Source: Piscicola geometra (taxonomy: Eukaryota; Annelida; Clitellata; Hirudinida; Piscicolidae). From it: DNA of 64,000 bases. The notes beneath the pieces are model-generated. The model worked only from the letters and a program-made list of their open reading frames with translations, did not search any database and had not been told where the DNA came from. Location of the stretch: NCBI GenBank assembly GCA_943735955.1, contig OX030956.1:15643695-15707694 (forward strand), read 5' to 3'. The number at the start of each line of letters is the position of its first letter. Within the stretch, counting starts at the first letter, position 1. The position numbers were made by a program, and so were the translations under genes. Below, in pieces: positions 1 to 15,000 of this stretch.

Positions 1-3000
1 AGCAACAACAAGCAACAAGAAGCAACAACAAGCAACAAGAAGCAACAACAAGCAACAACAAGCAACAACAAGCAACAACAAGCAACAACAAGCAACAACA
101 AGCAAAAAGAAGCAACAAGAAGCAACAACAAGCAACAACAAGCAACAACAAGCAACAACAAGCAACAAGAAGCAACAAGAAGCAACAACAAGCAACAACA
201 AGCAACAACAAGCAACAACAAGCAACAACAAGCAACAACAAGCAACAACAAGCAACAAGAAGCAACAACAAGCAACAAGAAGCAACAAGAAGCAACAAGA
301 AGCAACAAGAAGCAACAACAAGCAACAAGAAGCAACAAGAAGCAACAAGAAGCAACAACAAGCAACAAGAAGCAACAAGAAGCAACAACAAGCAACAAGA
401 AGCAACAAGAAGCAACAAGAAGCAACAAGAAGCAACAACAAGCAACAAGAAGCAACAACAAGCAACAACAAGCAACAAGAAGCAACAAAAAGCAACAACA
501 AGCAACAAGAAGCAACAACAAGCAACAAGAAGCAACAACAAGCAACAACAAGCAACAAGAAGCAACAAGAAGCAACAAGAAGCAACAACAAGCAACAACA
601 AGCAACAACAAGCAACAACAAGCAACAAGAAGCAACAACAAGCAACAACAAGCAACAACAAGCAACAACAAGCAACAAGAAGCAACAAGAAGCAACAAAA
701 AGCAACAACAAGCAACAAGAAGCAACAAGAAGCAACAAGAAGCAACAACAAGCAACAAGAAGCAACAAGAAGCAACAAGAAGCAACAAGAAGCAACAAAA
801 AGCAACAACAAGCAACAAGAAGCAACAAGAAGCAACAAGAAGCAACAAGAAACAACAAGAAGCAACAAGAAGCAACAAGAAGCAACAAGAAGCAACAAGA
901 AGCAACAAGAAGCAACAAGAAGCAACAAGAAGCAACAACGAGCAACAAGAAGCAACAACAAGCAACAACAAGCAACAACAAGCAACAACAAGCAACAAGA
1001 AGCAACAAGAAGCAACAACAAGCAACAACAAGCAACAACAAGCAACAACAAGCAACAAGAAGCAACAAGAAGCAACAACAAGCAACAACAAGCAACAACA
1101 AGCAACAACAAGCAACAAGAAGCAACAAGAAGCAACAAGAAGCAACAAGAAGCAACAAGAAGCAACAACAAGCAACAACAAGCAACAACAAGCAACAACA
1201 AGCAACAAGAAGCAACAACAAGCAACAAGAAGCAACAAGAAGCAACAAGAAGCAACAAGAAGCAACAAGAAGCAACAACAAGCAACAAGAAGCAACAAGA
1301 AGCAACAACAAGCAACAAGAAGCAACAACAAGCAACAAGAAGCAACAACAAGCAACAAGAAGCAACAACAAGCAACAAGAAGCAACAACAAGCAACAAGA
1401 AGCAACAACAAGCAACAAGAAGCAACAACAAGCAACAAGAAGCAACAACAAGCAACAACAAGCAACAACAAGCAACAACAAGCAACAAGAAGCAACAAGA
1501 AGCAACAAGAAGCAACAAGAAGCAACAAGAAGCAACAAGAAGCAACAAGAAGCAACAAGAAGCAACAACAAGCAACAACAAGCAACAACAAGCAACAACA
1601 AGCAACAAGAAGCAACAAGAAGCAACAACAAGCAACAAGAAGCAACAAGAAGCAACAAGAAACAACAACAAGCAACAAGAAGCAACAAGAAGCAACAAGA
1701 AGCAACAAGAAGCAACAAAAAGCAACAACAAGCAACAAGAAGCAACAAGAAGCAACAAGAAGCAACAAGAAACAACAAGAAGCAACAAGAAGCAACAACA
1801 AGCAACAAGAAGCAACAAGAAGCAACAAGAAGCAACAAGAAGCAACAAAAAGCAACAACAAGCAACAAGAAGCAACAAGAAGCAACAAGAAGCAACAAGA
1901 AACAACAAGAAGCAACAAGAAGCAACAAGAAGCAACAAGAAGCAACAAGAAGCAACAAGAAGCAACAAGAAGCAACAAGAAGCAACAAGAAGCAACAACG
2001 AGCAACAAGAAGCAACAACAAGCAACAACAAGCAACAACAAGCAACAAGAAGCAACAAGAAGCAACAACAAGCAACAACAAGCAACAACAAGCAACAACA
2101 AGCAACAAGAAGCAACAAGAAGCAACAAGAAGCAACAAGAAGCAACAAGAAGCAACAACAAGCAACAACAAGCAACAACAAGCAACAACAAGCAACAAGA
2201 AGCAACAACAAGCAACAAGAAGCAACAAGAAGCAACAAGAAGCAACAAGAAGCAACAAGAAGCAACAACAAGCAACAAGAAGCAACAAGAAGCAACAACA
2301 AGCAACAAGAAGCAACAACAAGCAACAAGAAGCAACAACAAGCAACAAGAAGCAACAACAAGCAACAAGAAGCAACAACAAGCAACAAGAAGCAACAACA
2401 AGCAACAAGAAGCAACAACAAGCAACAAGAAGCAACAACAAGCAACAACAAGCAACAACAAGCAACAACAAGCAACAAGAAGCAACAAGAAGCAACAAGA
2501 AGCAACAAGAAGCAACAAGAAGCAACAAGAAGCAACAAGAAGCAACAAGAAGCAACAACAAGCAACAACAAGCAACAACAAGCAACAACAAGCAACAAGA
2601 AGCAACAACAAGCAACAACAAGCAACAAGAAGCAACAAGAAGCAACAAGAAACAACAACAAGCAACAAGAAGCAACAAGAAGCAACAAGAAGCAACAAGA
2701 AGCAACAAAAAGCAACAACAAGCAACAAGAAGCAACAAGAAGCAACAAGAAGCAACAAGAAACAACAAGAAGCAACAAGAAGCAACAACAAGCAACAAGA
2801 AGCAACAAGAAGCAACAAGAAGCAACAAGAAGCAACAAAAAGCAACAACAAGCAACAAGAAGCAACAAGAAGCAACAAGAAGCAACAAGAAACAACAAGA
2901 AGCAACAAGAAGCAACAAGAAGCAACAAGAAGCAACAAGAAGCAACAAGAAGCAACAAGAAGCAACAAGAAGCAACAAGAAGCAACAACGAGCAACAAGA

Positions 3001-6000
3001 AGCAACAACAAGCAACAACAAGCAACAACAAGCAACAACAAGCAACAAGAAGCAACAAGAAGCAACAACAAGCAACAACAAGCAACAACAAGCAACAACA
3101 AGCAACAAGAAGCAACAAGAAGCAACAACAAGCAACAACAAGCAACAACAAGCAACAACAAGCAACAAGAAGCAACAAGAAGCAACAAGAAGCAACAAGA
3201 AGCAACAAGAAGCAACAACAAGCAACAACAAGCAACAACAAGCAACAAGAAGCAACAACAAGCAACAAGAAGCAACAAGAAGCAACAAGAAGCACCAAGA
3301 AGCAACAAGAAGCAACAACAAGCAACAAGAAGCAACAAGAAGCAACAAGAAGCAACAAGAAGCAACAAGAAGCAACAAGAAGCAACAACAAGCAACAAGA
3401 AGCAACAACAAGCAACAAGAAGCAACAACAAGCAACAAGAAGCAACAACAAGCAACAAGAAGCAACAACAAGCAACAAGAAGCAACAACAAGCAACAACA
3501 AGCAACAACAAGCAACAACAAGCAACAACAAGCAACAACAAGCAAAAAGAAGCAACAAGAAGCAACAACAAGCAACAACAAGCAACAACAAGCAACAACA
3601 AGCAACAAGAAGCAACAAGAAGCAACAAGAAGCAACAACAAGCAACAACAAGCAACAACAAGCAACAACAAGCAACAACAAGCAACAAGAAGCAACAACA
3701 AGCAACAAGAAGCAACAAGAAGCAACAAGAAGCAACAAGAAGCAACAACAAGCAACAAGAAGCAACAAGAAGCAACAAGAAGCAACAACAAGCAACAAGA
3801 AGCAACAAGAAGCAACAACAAGCAACAAGAAGCAACAAGAAGCAACAAGAAGCAACAAGAAGCAACAACAAGCAACAAGAAGCAACAACAAGCAACAACA
3901 AGCAACAAGAAGCAACAAAAAGCAACAAGAAGCAACAAGAAGCAACAAGAAGCAACAACAAGCAACAAGAAGCAACAAGAAGCAACAAGAAGCAACAAGA
4001 AGCAACAAAAAGCAACAACAAGCAACAAGAAGCAACAAGAAGCAACAAGAAGCAACAAGAAACAACAAGAAGCAACAAGAAGCAACAAGAAGCAACAAGA
4101 AGCAACAAGAAGCAACAAGAAGCAACAAGAAGCAACAAGAAGCAACAAGAAGCAACAACGAGCAACAAGAAGCAACAACAAGCAACAACAAGCAACAACA
4201 AGCAACAACAAGCAACAAGAAGCAACAAGAAGCAACAACAAGCAACAACAAGCAACAACAAGCAACAACAAGCAACAAGAAGCAACAAGAAGCAACAACA
4301 AGCAACAACAAGCAACAACAAGCAACAACAAGCAACAAGAAGCAACAAGAAGCAACAAGAAGCAACAACAAGCAACAAGAAGCAACAAGAAGCAACAAGA
4401 AGCAACAAGAAGCAACAAAAAGCAACAACAAGCAACAAGAAGCAACAAGAAGCAACAAGAAGCAACAAGAAACAACAAGAAGCAACAAGAAGCAACAAGA
4501 AGCAACAAGAAGCAACAAGAAGCAACAAGAAGCAACAAGAAGCAACAAGAAGCAACAAGAAGCAACAACGAGCAACAAGAAGCAACAACAAGCAACAACA
4601 AGCAACAACAAGCAACAACAAGCAACAAGAAGCAACAAGAAGCAACAACAAGCAACAACAAGCAACAACAAGCAACAACAAGCAACAAGAAGCAACAAGA
4701 AGCAACAACAAGCAACAACAAGCAACAACAAGCAACAACAAGCAACAAGAAGCAACAAGAAGCAACAAGAAGCAACAAGAAGCAACAAGAAGCAACAACA
4801 AGCAACAACAAGCAACAACAAGCAACAACAAGCAACAAGAAGCAACAACAAGCAACAAGAAGCAACAAGAAGCAACAAGAAGCAACAACAAGCAACAAGA
4901 AGCAACAAGAAGCAACAAGAAGCAACAAGAAGCAACAAGAAGCAACAAGAAGCAACAACAAGCAACAAGAAGCAACAACAAGCAACAAGAAGCAACAACA
5001 AGCAACAAGAAGCAACAACAAGCAACAAGAAGCAACAACAAGCAACAAGAAGCAACAACAAGCAACAACAAGCAACAACAAGCAACAACAAGCAACAACA
5101 AGCAACAACAAGCAAAAAGAAGCAACAAGAAGCAACAACAAGCAACAACAAGCAACAACAAGCAACAACAAGCAACAAGAAGCAACAAGAAGCAACAACA
5201 AGCAACAACAAGCAACAACAAGCAACAACAAGCAACAACAAGCAACAACAAGCAACAACAAGCAACAAGAAGCAACAACAAGCAACAAGAAGCAACAAGA
5301 AGCAACAAGAAGCAACAAGAAGCAACAAGAAGCAACAAGAAGCAACAAGAAGCAACAAGAAGCAACAAGAAGCAACAACGAGCAACAAGAAGCAACAACA
5401 AGCAACAACAAGCAACAACAAGCAACAAGAAGCAACAACAAGCAACAAGAAGCAACAAGAAGCAACAAGAAGCAACAAGAAGCAACAAGAAGCAACAACA
5501 AGCAACAAGAAGCAACAAGAAGCAACAACAAGCAACAAGAAGCAACAACAAGCAACAACAAGCAACAAGAAGCAACAAGAAGCAACAAGAAGCAACAACA
5601 AGCAACAACAAGCAACAACAAGCAACAACAAGCAACAAGAAGCAACAACAAGCAACAACAAGCAACAACAAGCAACAACAAGCAACAAGAAGCAACAAGA
5701 AGCAACAAAAAGCAACAACAAGCAACAAGAAGCAACAAGAAGCAACAAGAAGCAACAACAAGCAACAAGAAGCAACAAGAAGCAACAAGAAGCAACAAGA
5801 AGCAACAAAAAGCAACAACAAGCAACAACAAGCAACAAGAAGCAACAAGAAGCAACAAGAAACAACAAGAAGCAACAAGAAGCAACAAGAAGCAACAAGA
5901 AGCAACAAGAAGCAACAAGAAGCAACAAGAAGCAACAAGAAGCAACAAGAAGCAACAACGAGCAACAAGAAGCAACAACAAGCAACAACAAGCAACAACA

Positions 6001-9000
6001 AGCAACAAGAAGCAACAACAAGCAACAAGAAGCAACAAGAAGCAACAAGAAGCAACAAGAAGCAACAAGAAGCAACAACAAGCAACAAGAAGCAACAAGA
6101 AGCAACAACAAGCAACAAGAAGCAACAACAAGCAACAAGAAGCAACAACAAGCAACAAGAAGCAACAACAAGCAACAAGAAGCAACAACAAGCAACAAGA
6201 AGCAACAACAAGCAACAAGAAGCAACAACAAGCAACAAGAAGCAACAACAAGCAACAACAAGCAACAACAAGCAACAACAAGCAACAAGAAGCAACAAGA
6301 AGCAACAAGAAGCAACAAGAAGCAACAAGAAGCAACAAGAAGCAACAAGAAGCAACAAGAAGCAACAACAAGCAACAACAAGCAACAACAAGCAACAACA
6401 AGCAACAAGAAGCAACAAGAAGCAACAACAAGCAACAAGAAGCAACAAGAAGCAACAAGAAACAACAACAAGCAACAAGAAGCAACAAGAAGCAACAAGA
6501 AGCAACAAGAAGCAACAAAAAGCAACAACAAGCAACAAGAAGCAACAAGAAGCAACAAGAAGCAACAAGAAACAACAAGAAGCAACAAGAAGCAACAACA
6601 AGCAACAAGAAGCAACAAGAAGCAACAAGAAGCAACAAGAAGCAACAAAAAGCAACAACAAGCAACAAGAAGCAACAAGAAGCAACAAGAAGCAACAAGA
6701 AACAACAAGAAGCAACAAGAAGCAACAAGAAGCAACAAGAAGCAACAAGAAGCAACAAGAAGCAACAAGAAGCAACAAGAAGCAACAAGAAGCAACAACG
6801 AGCAACAAGAAGCAACAACAAGCAACAACAAGCAACAACAAGCAACAACAAGCAACAAGAAGCAACAAGAAGCAACAACAAGCAACAACAAGCAACAACA
6901 AGCAACAACAAGCAACAAGAAGCAACAAGAAGCAACAACAAGCAACAACAAGCAACAACAAGCAACAACAAGCAACAAGAAGCAACAAGAAGCAACAAGA
7001 AGCAACAAGAAGCAACAAGAAGCAACAACAAGCAACAACAAGCAACAACAAGCAACAAGAAGCAACAACAAGCAACAAGAAGCAACAAGAAGCAACAAGA
7101 AGCACCAAGAAGCAACAAGAAGCAACAACAAGCAACAAGAAGCAACAAGAAGCAACAAGAAGCAACAAGAAGCAACAAGAAGCAACAAGAAGCAACAACA
7201 AGCAACAAGAAGCAACAACAAGCAACAAGAAGCAACAACAAGCAACAAGAAGCAACAACAAGCAACAAGAAGCAACAACAAGCAACAAGAAGCAACAACA
7301 AGCAACAACAAGCAACAACAAGCAACAACAAGCAACAACAAGCAACAACAAGCAAAAAGAAGCAACAAGAAGCAACAACAAGCAACAACAAGCAACAACA
7401 AGCAACAACAAGCAACAAGAAGCAACAAGAAGCAACAAGAAGCAACAAGAAGCAACAACAAGCAACAACAAGCAACAACAAGCAACAACAAGCAACAACA
7501 AGCAACAAGAAGCAACAAGAAGCAACAAGAAGCAACAAGAAGCAACAACAAGCAACAAGAAGCAACAAGAAGCAACAAGAAGCAACAACAAGCAACAAGA
7601 AGCAACAAGAAGCAACAACAAGCAACAAGAAGCAACAAGAAGCAACAAGAAGCAACAAGAAGCAACAACAAGCAACAAGAAGCAACAACAAGCAACAACA
7701 AGCAACAAGAAGCAACAAAAAGCAACAACAAGCAACAAGAAGCAACAACAAGCAACAAGAAGCAACAACAAGCAACAACAAGCAACAAGAAGCAACAAGA
7801 AGCAACAAGAAGCAACAACAAGCAACAACAAGCAACAACAAGCAACAAGAAGCAACAACAAGCAACAACAAGCAACAACAAGCAACAAGAAGCAACAAGA
7901 AGCAACAAGAAGCAACAAAAAGCAACAACAAGCAACAAGAAGCAACAAGAAGCAACAAGAAGCAACAACAAGCAACAAGAAGCAACAAGAAGCAACAAGA
8001 AGCAACAAGAAGCAACAAAAAGCAACAACAAGCAACAAGAAGCAACAAGAAGCAACAAGAAGCAACAAGAAACAACAAGAAGCAACAAGAAGCAACAAGA
8101 AGCAACAAGAAGCAACAAGAAGCAACAAGAAGCAACAAGAAGCAACAAGAAGCAACAAGAAGCAACAACGAGCAACAAGAAGCAACAACAAGCAACAACA
8201 AGCAACAACAAGCAACAACAAGCAACAAGAAGCAACAAGAAGCAACAACAAGCAACAACAAGCAACAACAAGCAACAACAAGCAACAAGAAGCAACAAGA
8301 AGCAACAACAAGCAACAACAAGCAACAACAAGCAACAACAAGCAACAAGAAGCAACAAGAAGCAACAAGAAGCAACAAGAAGCAACAAGAAGCAACAACA
8401 AGCAACAACAAGCAACAACAAGCAACAACAAGCAACAAGAAGCAACAACAAGCAACAAGAAGCAACAAGAAGCAACAAGAAGCAACAAGAAGCAACAAGA
8501 AGCAACAACAAGCAACAAGAAGCAACAAGAAGCAACAACAAGCAACAAGAAGCAACAACAAGCAACAAGAAGCAACAACAAGCAACAAGAAGCAACAACA
8601 AGCAACAAGAAGCAACAACAAGCAACAAGAAGCAACAACAAGCAACAAGAAGCAACAACAAGCAACAAGAAGCAACAACAAGCAACAACAAGCAACAACA
8701 AGCAACAACAAGCAACAAGAAGCAACAAGAAGCAACAAGAAGCAACAAGAAGCAACAAGAAGCAACAAGAAGCAACAAGAAGCAACAACAAGCAACAACA
8801 AGCAACAACAAGCAACAACAAGCAACAACAAGCAACAACAAGCAACAACAAGCAACAACAAGCAACAACAAGCAACATCAAGCAACAACAAGCAACAAGA
8901 AGCAACAACAAGCAACAACAAGCAACAAGAAGCAACAAGAAGCAACAACAAGCAACAAGAAGCAACAAGAAGCAACAACAAGCAACAAGAAGCAACAAGA

Positions 9001-12000
9001 AGCAACAAGAAGCAACAAGAAACAACAAGAAGCAACAAGAAGCAACAAGAAGCAACAAGAAGCAACAAGAAGCAACAAGAAGCAACAAGAAGCAACAAGA
9101 AGCAACAACGAGCAACAAGAAGCAACAACAAGCAACAACAAGCAACAACAAGCAACAACAAGCAACAAGAAGCAACAAGAAGCAACAACAAGCAACAACA
9201 AGCAACAACAAACAACAACAAGCAACAAGAAGCAACAAGAAGCAACAACAAGCAACAACAAGCAACAACAAGCAACAACAAGCAACAAGAAGCAACAAGA
9301 AGCAACAAGAAGCAACAAGAAGCAACAACAAGCAACAACAAGCAACAACAAGCAACAACAAGCAACAACAAGCAACAAGAAGCAACAACAAGCAACAAGA
9401 AGCAACAAGAAGCAACAAGAAGCAACAAGAAGCAACAAGAAGCAACAACAAGCAACAAGAAGCAACAAGAAGCAACAACAAGCAACAAGAAGCAACAACA
9501 AGCAACAAGAAGCAACAACAAGCAACAACAAGCAACAACAAGCAACAAGAAGCAACAACAAGCAACAAGAAGCAACAACAAGCAACAAGAAGCAACAACA
9601 AGCAACAAGAAGCAACAACAAGCAACAACAAGCAACAACAAGCAACAAGAAGCAACAAGAAGCAACAAGAAGCAACAAGAAGCAACAAGAAGCAACAAGA
9701 AGCAACAAGAAGCAACAACAAGCAACAACAAGCAACAACAAGCAACAACAAGCAACAACAAGCAACAACAAGCAACAACAAGCAACAAGAAGCAACAACA
9801 AGCAACAACAAGCAACAAGAAGCAACAAGAAGCAACAACAAGCAACAACAAGCAACAAGAAGCAACAAGAAGCAACAACAAGCAACAAGAAGCAACAAGA
9901 AGCAACAAGAAGCAACAAGAAGCAACAAGAAGCAACAAGAAGCAACAAGAAGCAACAAGAAGCAACAAGAAGCAACAAGAAGCAACAACAAGCAACAAGA
10001 AGCAACAAGAAGCAACAACAAGCAACAAGAAGCAACAACAAGCAACAAGAAGCAACAACAAGCAACAAGAAGCAACAACAAGCAACAAGAAGCAACAACA
10101 AGCAACAAGAAGCAACAACAAGCAACAAGAAGCAACAACAAGCAACAAGAAGCAACAACAAGCAACAACAAGCAACAACAAGCAACAACAAGCAACAACA
10201 AGCAACAAGAAGCAACAAGAAGCAACAAGAAGCAACAAGAAGCAACAAGAAGCAACAAGAAGCAACAAGAAGCAACAACAAGCAACAACAAGCAACAACA
10301 AGCAACAACAAGCAACAACAAGCAACAACAAGCAACAACAAGCAACAACAAGCAACATCAAGCAACAACAAGCAACAAGAAGCAACAACAAGCAACAACA
10401 AGCAACAAGAAGCAACAAGAAGCAACAACAAGCAACAAGAAGCAACAAGAAGCAACAACAAGCAACAAGAAGCAACAAGAAGCAACAAGAAGCAACAAGA
10501 AACAACAAGAAGCAACAACAAGCAACAAGAAGCAACAAGAAGCAACAAGAAGCAACAAGAAGCAACAAGAAGCAACAAGAAGCAACAAGAAGCAACAACG
10601 AGCAACAAGAAGCAACAACAAGCAACAACAAGCAACAACAAGCAACAACAAGCAACAAGAAGCAACAAGAAGCAACAACAAGCAACAACAAGCAACAACA
10701 AACAACAACAAGCAACAAGAAGCAACAAGAAGCAACAACAAGCAACAACAAGCAACAACAAGCAACAACAAGCAACAAGAAGCAACAAGAAGCAACAAGA
10801 AGCAACAAGAAGCAACAAGAAGCAACAACAAGCAACAACAAGCAACAACAAGCAACAACAAGCAACAAGAAGCAACAACAAGCAACAAGAAGCAACAAGA
10901 AGCAACAAGAAGCAACAAGAAGCAACAAGAAGCAACAACAAGCAACAACAAGCAACAAGAAGCAACAACAAGCAACAAGAAGCAACAACAAGCAACAAGA
11001 AGCAACAACAAGCAACAAGAAGCAACAACAAGCAACAAGAAGCAACAACAAGCAACAAGAAGCAACAACAAGCAACAAGAAGCAACAACAAGCAACAAGA
11101 AGCAACAACAAGCAACAACAAGCAACAACAAGCAACAAGAAGCAACAAGAAGCAACAAGAAGCAACAAGAAGCAACAAGAAGCAACAAGAAGCAACAAGA
11201 AGCAACAACAAGCAACAACAAGCAACAACAAGCAACAACAAGCAACAACAAGCAACAACAAGCAACAACAAGCAACAACAAGCAACATCAAGCAACAACA
11301 AGCAACAAGAAGCAACAAGAAGCAACAACAAGCAACAAGAAGCAACAACAAGCAACAACAAGCAACAAGAAGCAACAAGAAGCAACAAGAAGCAACAAGA
11401 AGCAACAAGAAGCAACAAGAAGCAACAACAAGCAACAACAAGCAACAACAAGCAACAAGAAGCAACAACAAGCAACAACAAGCAACAAGAAGCAACAAGA
11501 AGCAACAACAAGCAACAACAAGCAACAAGAAGCAACGAGAAGCAACAACAAGCAACAACAAGCAACAACAAGCAACAACAAGCAACAACAAGCAACAACA
11601 AGCAACATCAAGCAACAACAAGCAACAACAAGCAACAACAAGCAACAACAAGCAACAAGAAGCAACAAGAAGCAACAACAAGCAACAAGAAGCAACAAGA
11701 AGCAACAACAAGCAACAAGAAGCAACAAGAAGCAACAAAAAGCAACAAGAAACAACAAGAAGCAACAAGAAGCAACAAGAAGCAACAAGAAGCAACAAGA
11801 AGCAACAAGAAGCAACAAGAAGCAACAAGAAGCAACAACGAGCAACAAGAAGCAACAAGAAGCAACAACAAGCAACAACAAGCAACAAGAAGCAACAAGA
11901 AGCAACAACAAGCAACAACAAGCAACAAGAAGCAACAAGAAGCAACAAGAAGCAACAAGAAGCAACAACAAGCAACAACAAGCAACAACAAGCAACAAGA

Positions 12001-15000
12001 AGCAACAAGAAGCAACAAGAAGCAACAAGAAGCAACAAGAAGCAACAAGAAGCAACAAGAAGCAACAAGAAGCAACAAGAAGCAACAACAAGCAACAACA
12101 AGCAACAAGAAGCAACAAGAAGCAACAACAAGCAACAACAAGCAACAACAAGCAACAAGAAGCAACAACAAGCAACAACAAGCAACAACAAGCAACAACA
12201 AGCAACAAGAAGCAACAAGAAGCAACAAGAAGCAACAAGAAGCAACAAGAAGCAACAAGAAGCAACAACAAGCAACAACAAGCAACAACAAGCAACAAGA
12301 AGCAACAAGAAGCAACAAGAAGCAACAAGAAGCAACAAGAAGCAACAAGAAGCAACAACAAGCAACAACAAGCAACAAGAAGCAACAAGAAGCAACAACA
12401 AGCAACAACAAGCAACAACAAGCAACAAGAAGCAACAAGAAGCAACAAGAAGCAACAACAAGCAACAACAAGCAACAACAAGCAACAAGAAGCAACAAGA
12501 AGCAACAAGAAGCAACAAGAAGCAACAAGAAGCAACAACAAGCAACAACAAGCAACAACAAGCAACAACAAGCAACAACAAGCAACAACAAGCAACAAGA
12601 AGCAACAAGAAGCAACAAGAAGCAACAAGAAGCAACAACAAGCAACAACAAGCAACAAGAAGCAACAAGAAGCAACAACAAGCAACAACAAGCAACAAGA
12701 AGCAACAACAAGCAACAACAAGCAACAAGAAGCAACAAGAAGCAACAAGAAGCAACAAGAAGCAACAACAAGCAACAACAAGCAACAACAAGCAACAACA
12801 AGCAACAAGAAGCAACAACAAGCAACAAGAAGCAACAAGAAGCAACAACAAGCAACAAGAAGCAACAAGAAGCAACAAGAAGCAACAAGAAACAACAAGA
12901 AGCAACAAGAAGCAACAAGAAGCAACAAGAAGCAACAAGAAGCAACAAGAAGCAACAAGAAGCAACAAGAAGCAACAAGAAGCAACAACGAGCAACAAGA
13001 AGCAACAAGAAGCAACAAGAAGCAACAACAAGCAACAAGAAGCAACAAGAAGCAACAACAAGCAACAACAAGCAACAAGAAGCAACAAGAAGCAACAAGA
13101 AGCAACAAGAAACAACAACAAGCAACAACAAGCAACAACAAGCAACAAGAAGCAACAAGAAGCAACAAGAAGCAACAAGAAGCAACAAGAAGCAACAAGA
13201 AGCAACAAGAAGCAACAAGAAGCAACAAGAAGCAACAAGAAGCAACAACAAGCAACAAGAAGCAACAAGAAGCAACAAGAAGCAACAAGAAGCAACAAGA
13301 AGCAACAAGAAGCAACAAGAAGCAACAAGAAGCAACAACAAGCAACAACAAGCAACAACAAGCAACAAGAAGCAACAAGAAGCAACAAGAAGCAACAAGA
13401 AGCAACAAGAAGCAACAAGAAGCAACAAGAAGCAACAACAAGCAACAACAAGCAACAAGAAGCAACAAGAAGCAACAACAAGCAACAACAAGCAACAACA
13501 AGCAACAAGAAGCAACAAGAAGCAACAAGAAGCAACAACAAGCAACAACAAGCAACAACAAGCAACAAGAAGCAACAAGAAGCAACAAGAAGCAACAACA
13601 AGCAACAACAAGCAACAACAAGCAACAACAAGCAACAACAAGCAACAACAAGCAACAACAAGCAACAAGAAGCAACAAGAAGCAACAAGAAGCAACAAGA
13701 AGCAACAACAAGCAACAACAAGCAACAAGAAGCAACAAGAAGCAACAACAAGCAACAACAAGCAACAAGAAGCAACAACAAGCAACAACAAGCAACAAGA
13801 AGCAACAAGAAGCAACAAGAAGCAACAAGAAGCAACAACAAGCAACAACAAGCAACAACAAGCAACAACAAGCAACAAGAAGCAACAAGAAGCAACAAGA
13901 AGCAACAAGAAGCAACAAGAAGCAACAACAAGCAACAAGAAGCAACAAGAAGCAACAACAAGCAACAAGAAGCAACAAGAAGCAACAAGAAGCAACAAGA
14001 AGCAACAAGAAGCAACAAGAAGCAACAACAAGCAACAAGAAGCAACAACAAGCAACAAGAAGCAACAACAAGCAACAACAAGCAACAACAAGCAACAACA
14101 AGCAACAACAAGCAACAACAAGCAACAACAAGCAACAAGAAGCAACAACAAGCAACAACAAGCAACAAGAAGCAACAAGAAGCAACAACAAGCAACAACA
14201 AGCAACAAGAAGCAACAAGAAGCAACAACAAGCAACAAGAAGCAACAAGAAGCAACAAGAAGCAACAAGAAGCAACAAGAAGCAACAAGAAGCAACAAGA
14301 AGCAACAAGAAGCAACAAGAAGCAACAAGAAGCAACAACAAGCAACAAGAAGCAACAAGAAGCAACAACAAGCAACAAGAAGCAACAACAAGCAACAAGA
14401 AGCAACAACAAGCAACAAGAAGCAACAACAAGCAACAAGAAGCAACAACAAGCAACAAGAAGCAACAACAAGCAACAAGAAGCAACAACAAGCAACAAGA
14501 AGCAACAACAAGCAACAACAAGCAACAACAAGCAACAACAAGCAACAAGAAGCAACAAGAAGCAACAAGAAGCAACAAGAAGCAACAAGAAGCAACAAGA
14601 AGCAACAAGAAGCAACAAGAAGCAACAAGAAGCAACAACAAGCAACAACAAGCAACAACAAGCAACAACAAGCAACAAGAAGCAACAAGAAGCAACAACA
14701 AGCAACAACAAGCAACAACAAGCAACAACAAGCAACAAGAAGCAACAACAAGCAACAACAAGCAACAAGAAGCAACAAGAAGCAACAACAAGCAACAACA
14801 AGCAACAAGAAGCAACAACAAGCAACAACAAGCAACAAGAAGCAACAAGAAGCAACAAGAAGCAACAAGAAGCAACAACAAGCAACAACAAGCAACAACA
14901 AGCAACAACAAGCAACAAGAAGCAACAAGAAGCAACAAGAAGCAACAAGAAGCAACAAGAAGCAACAACAAGCAACAAGAAGCAACAAGAAGCAACAACA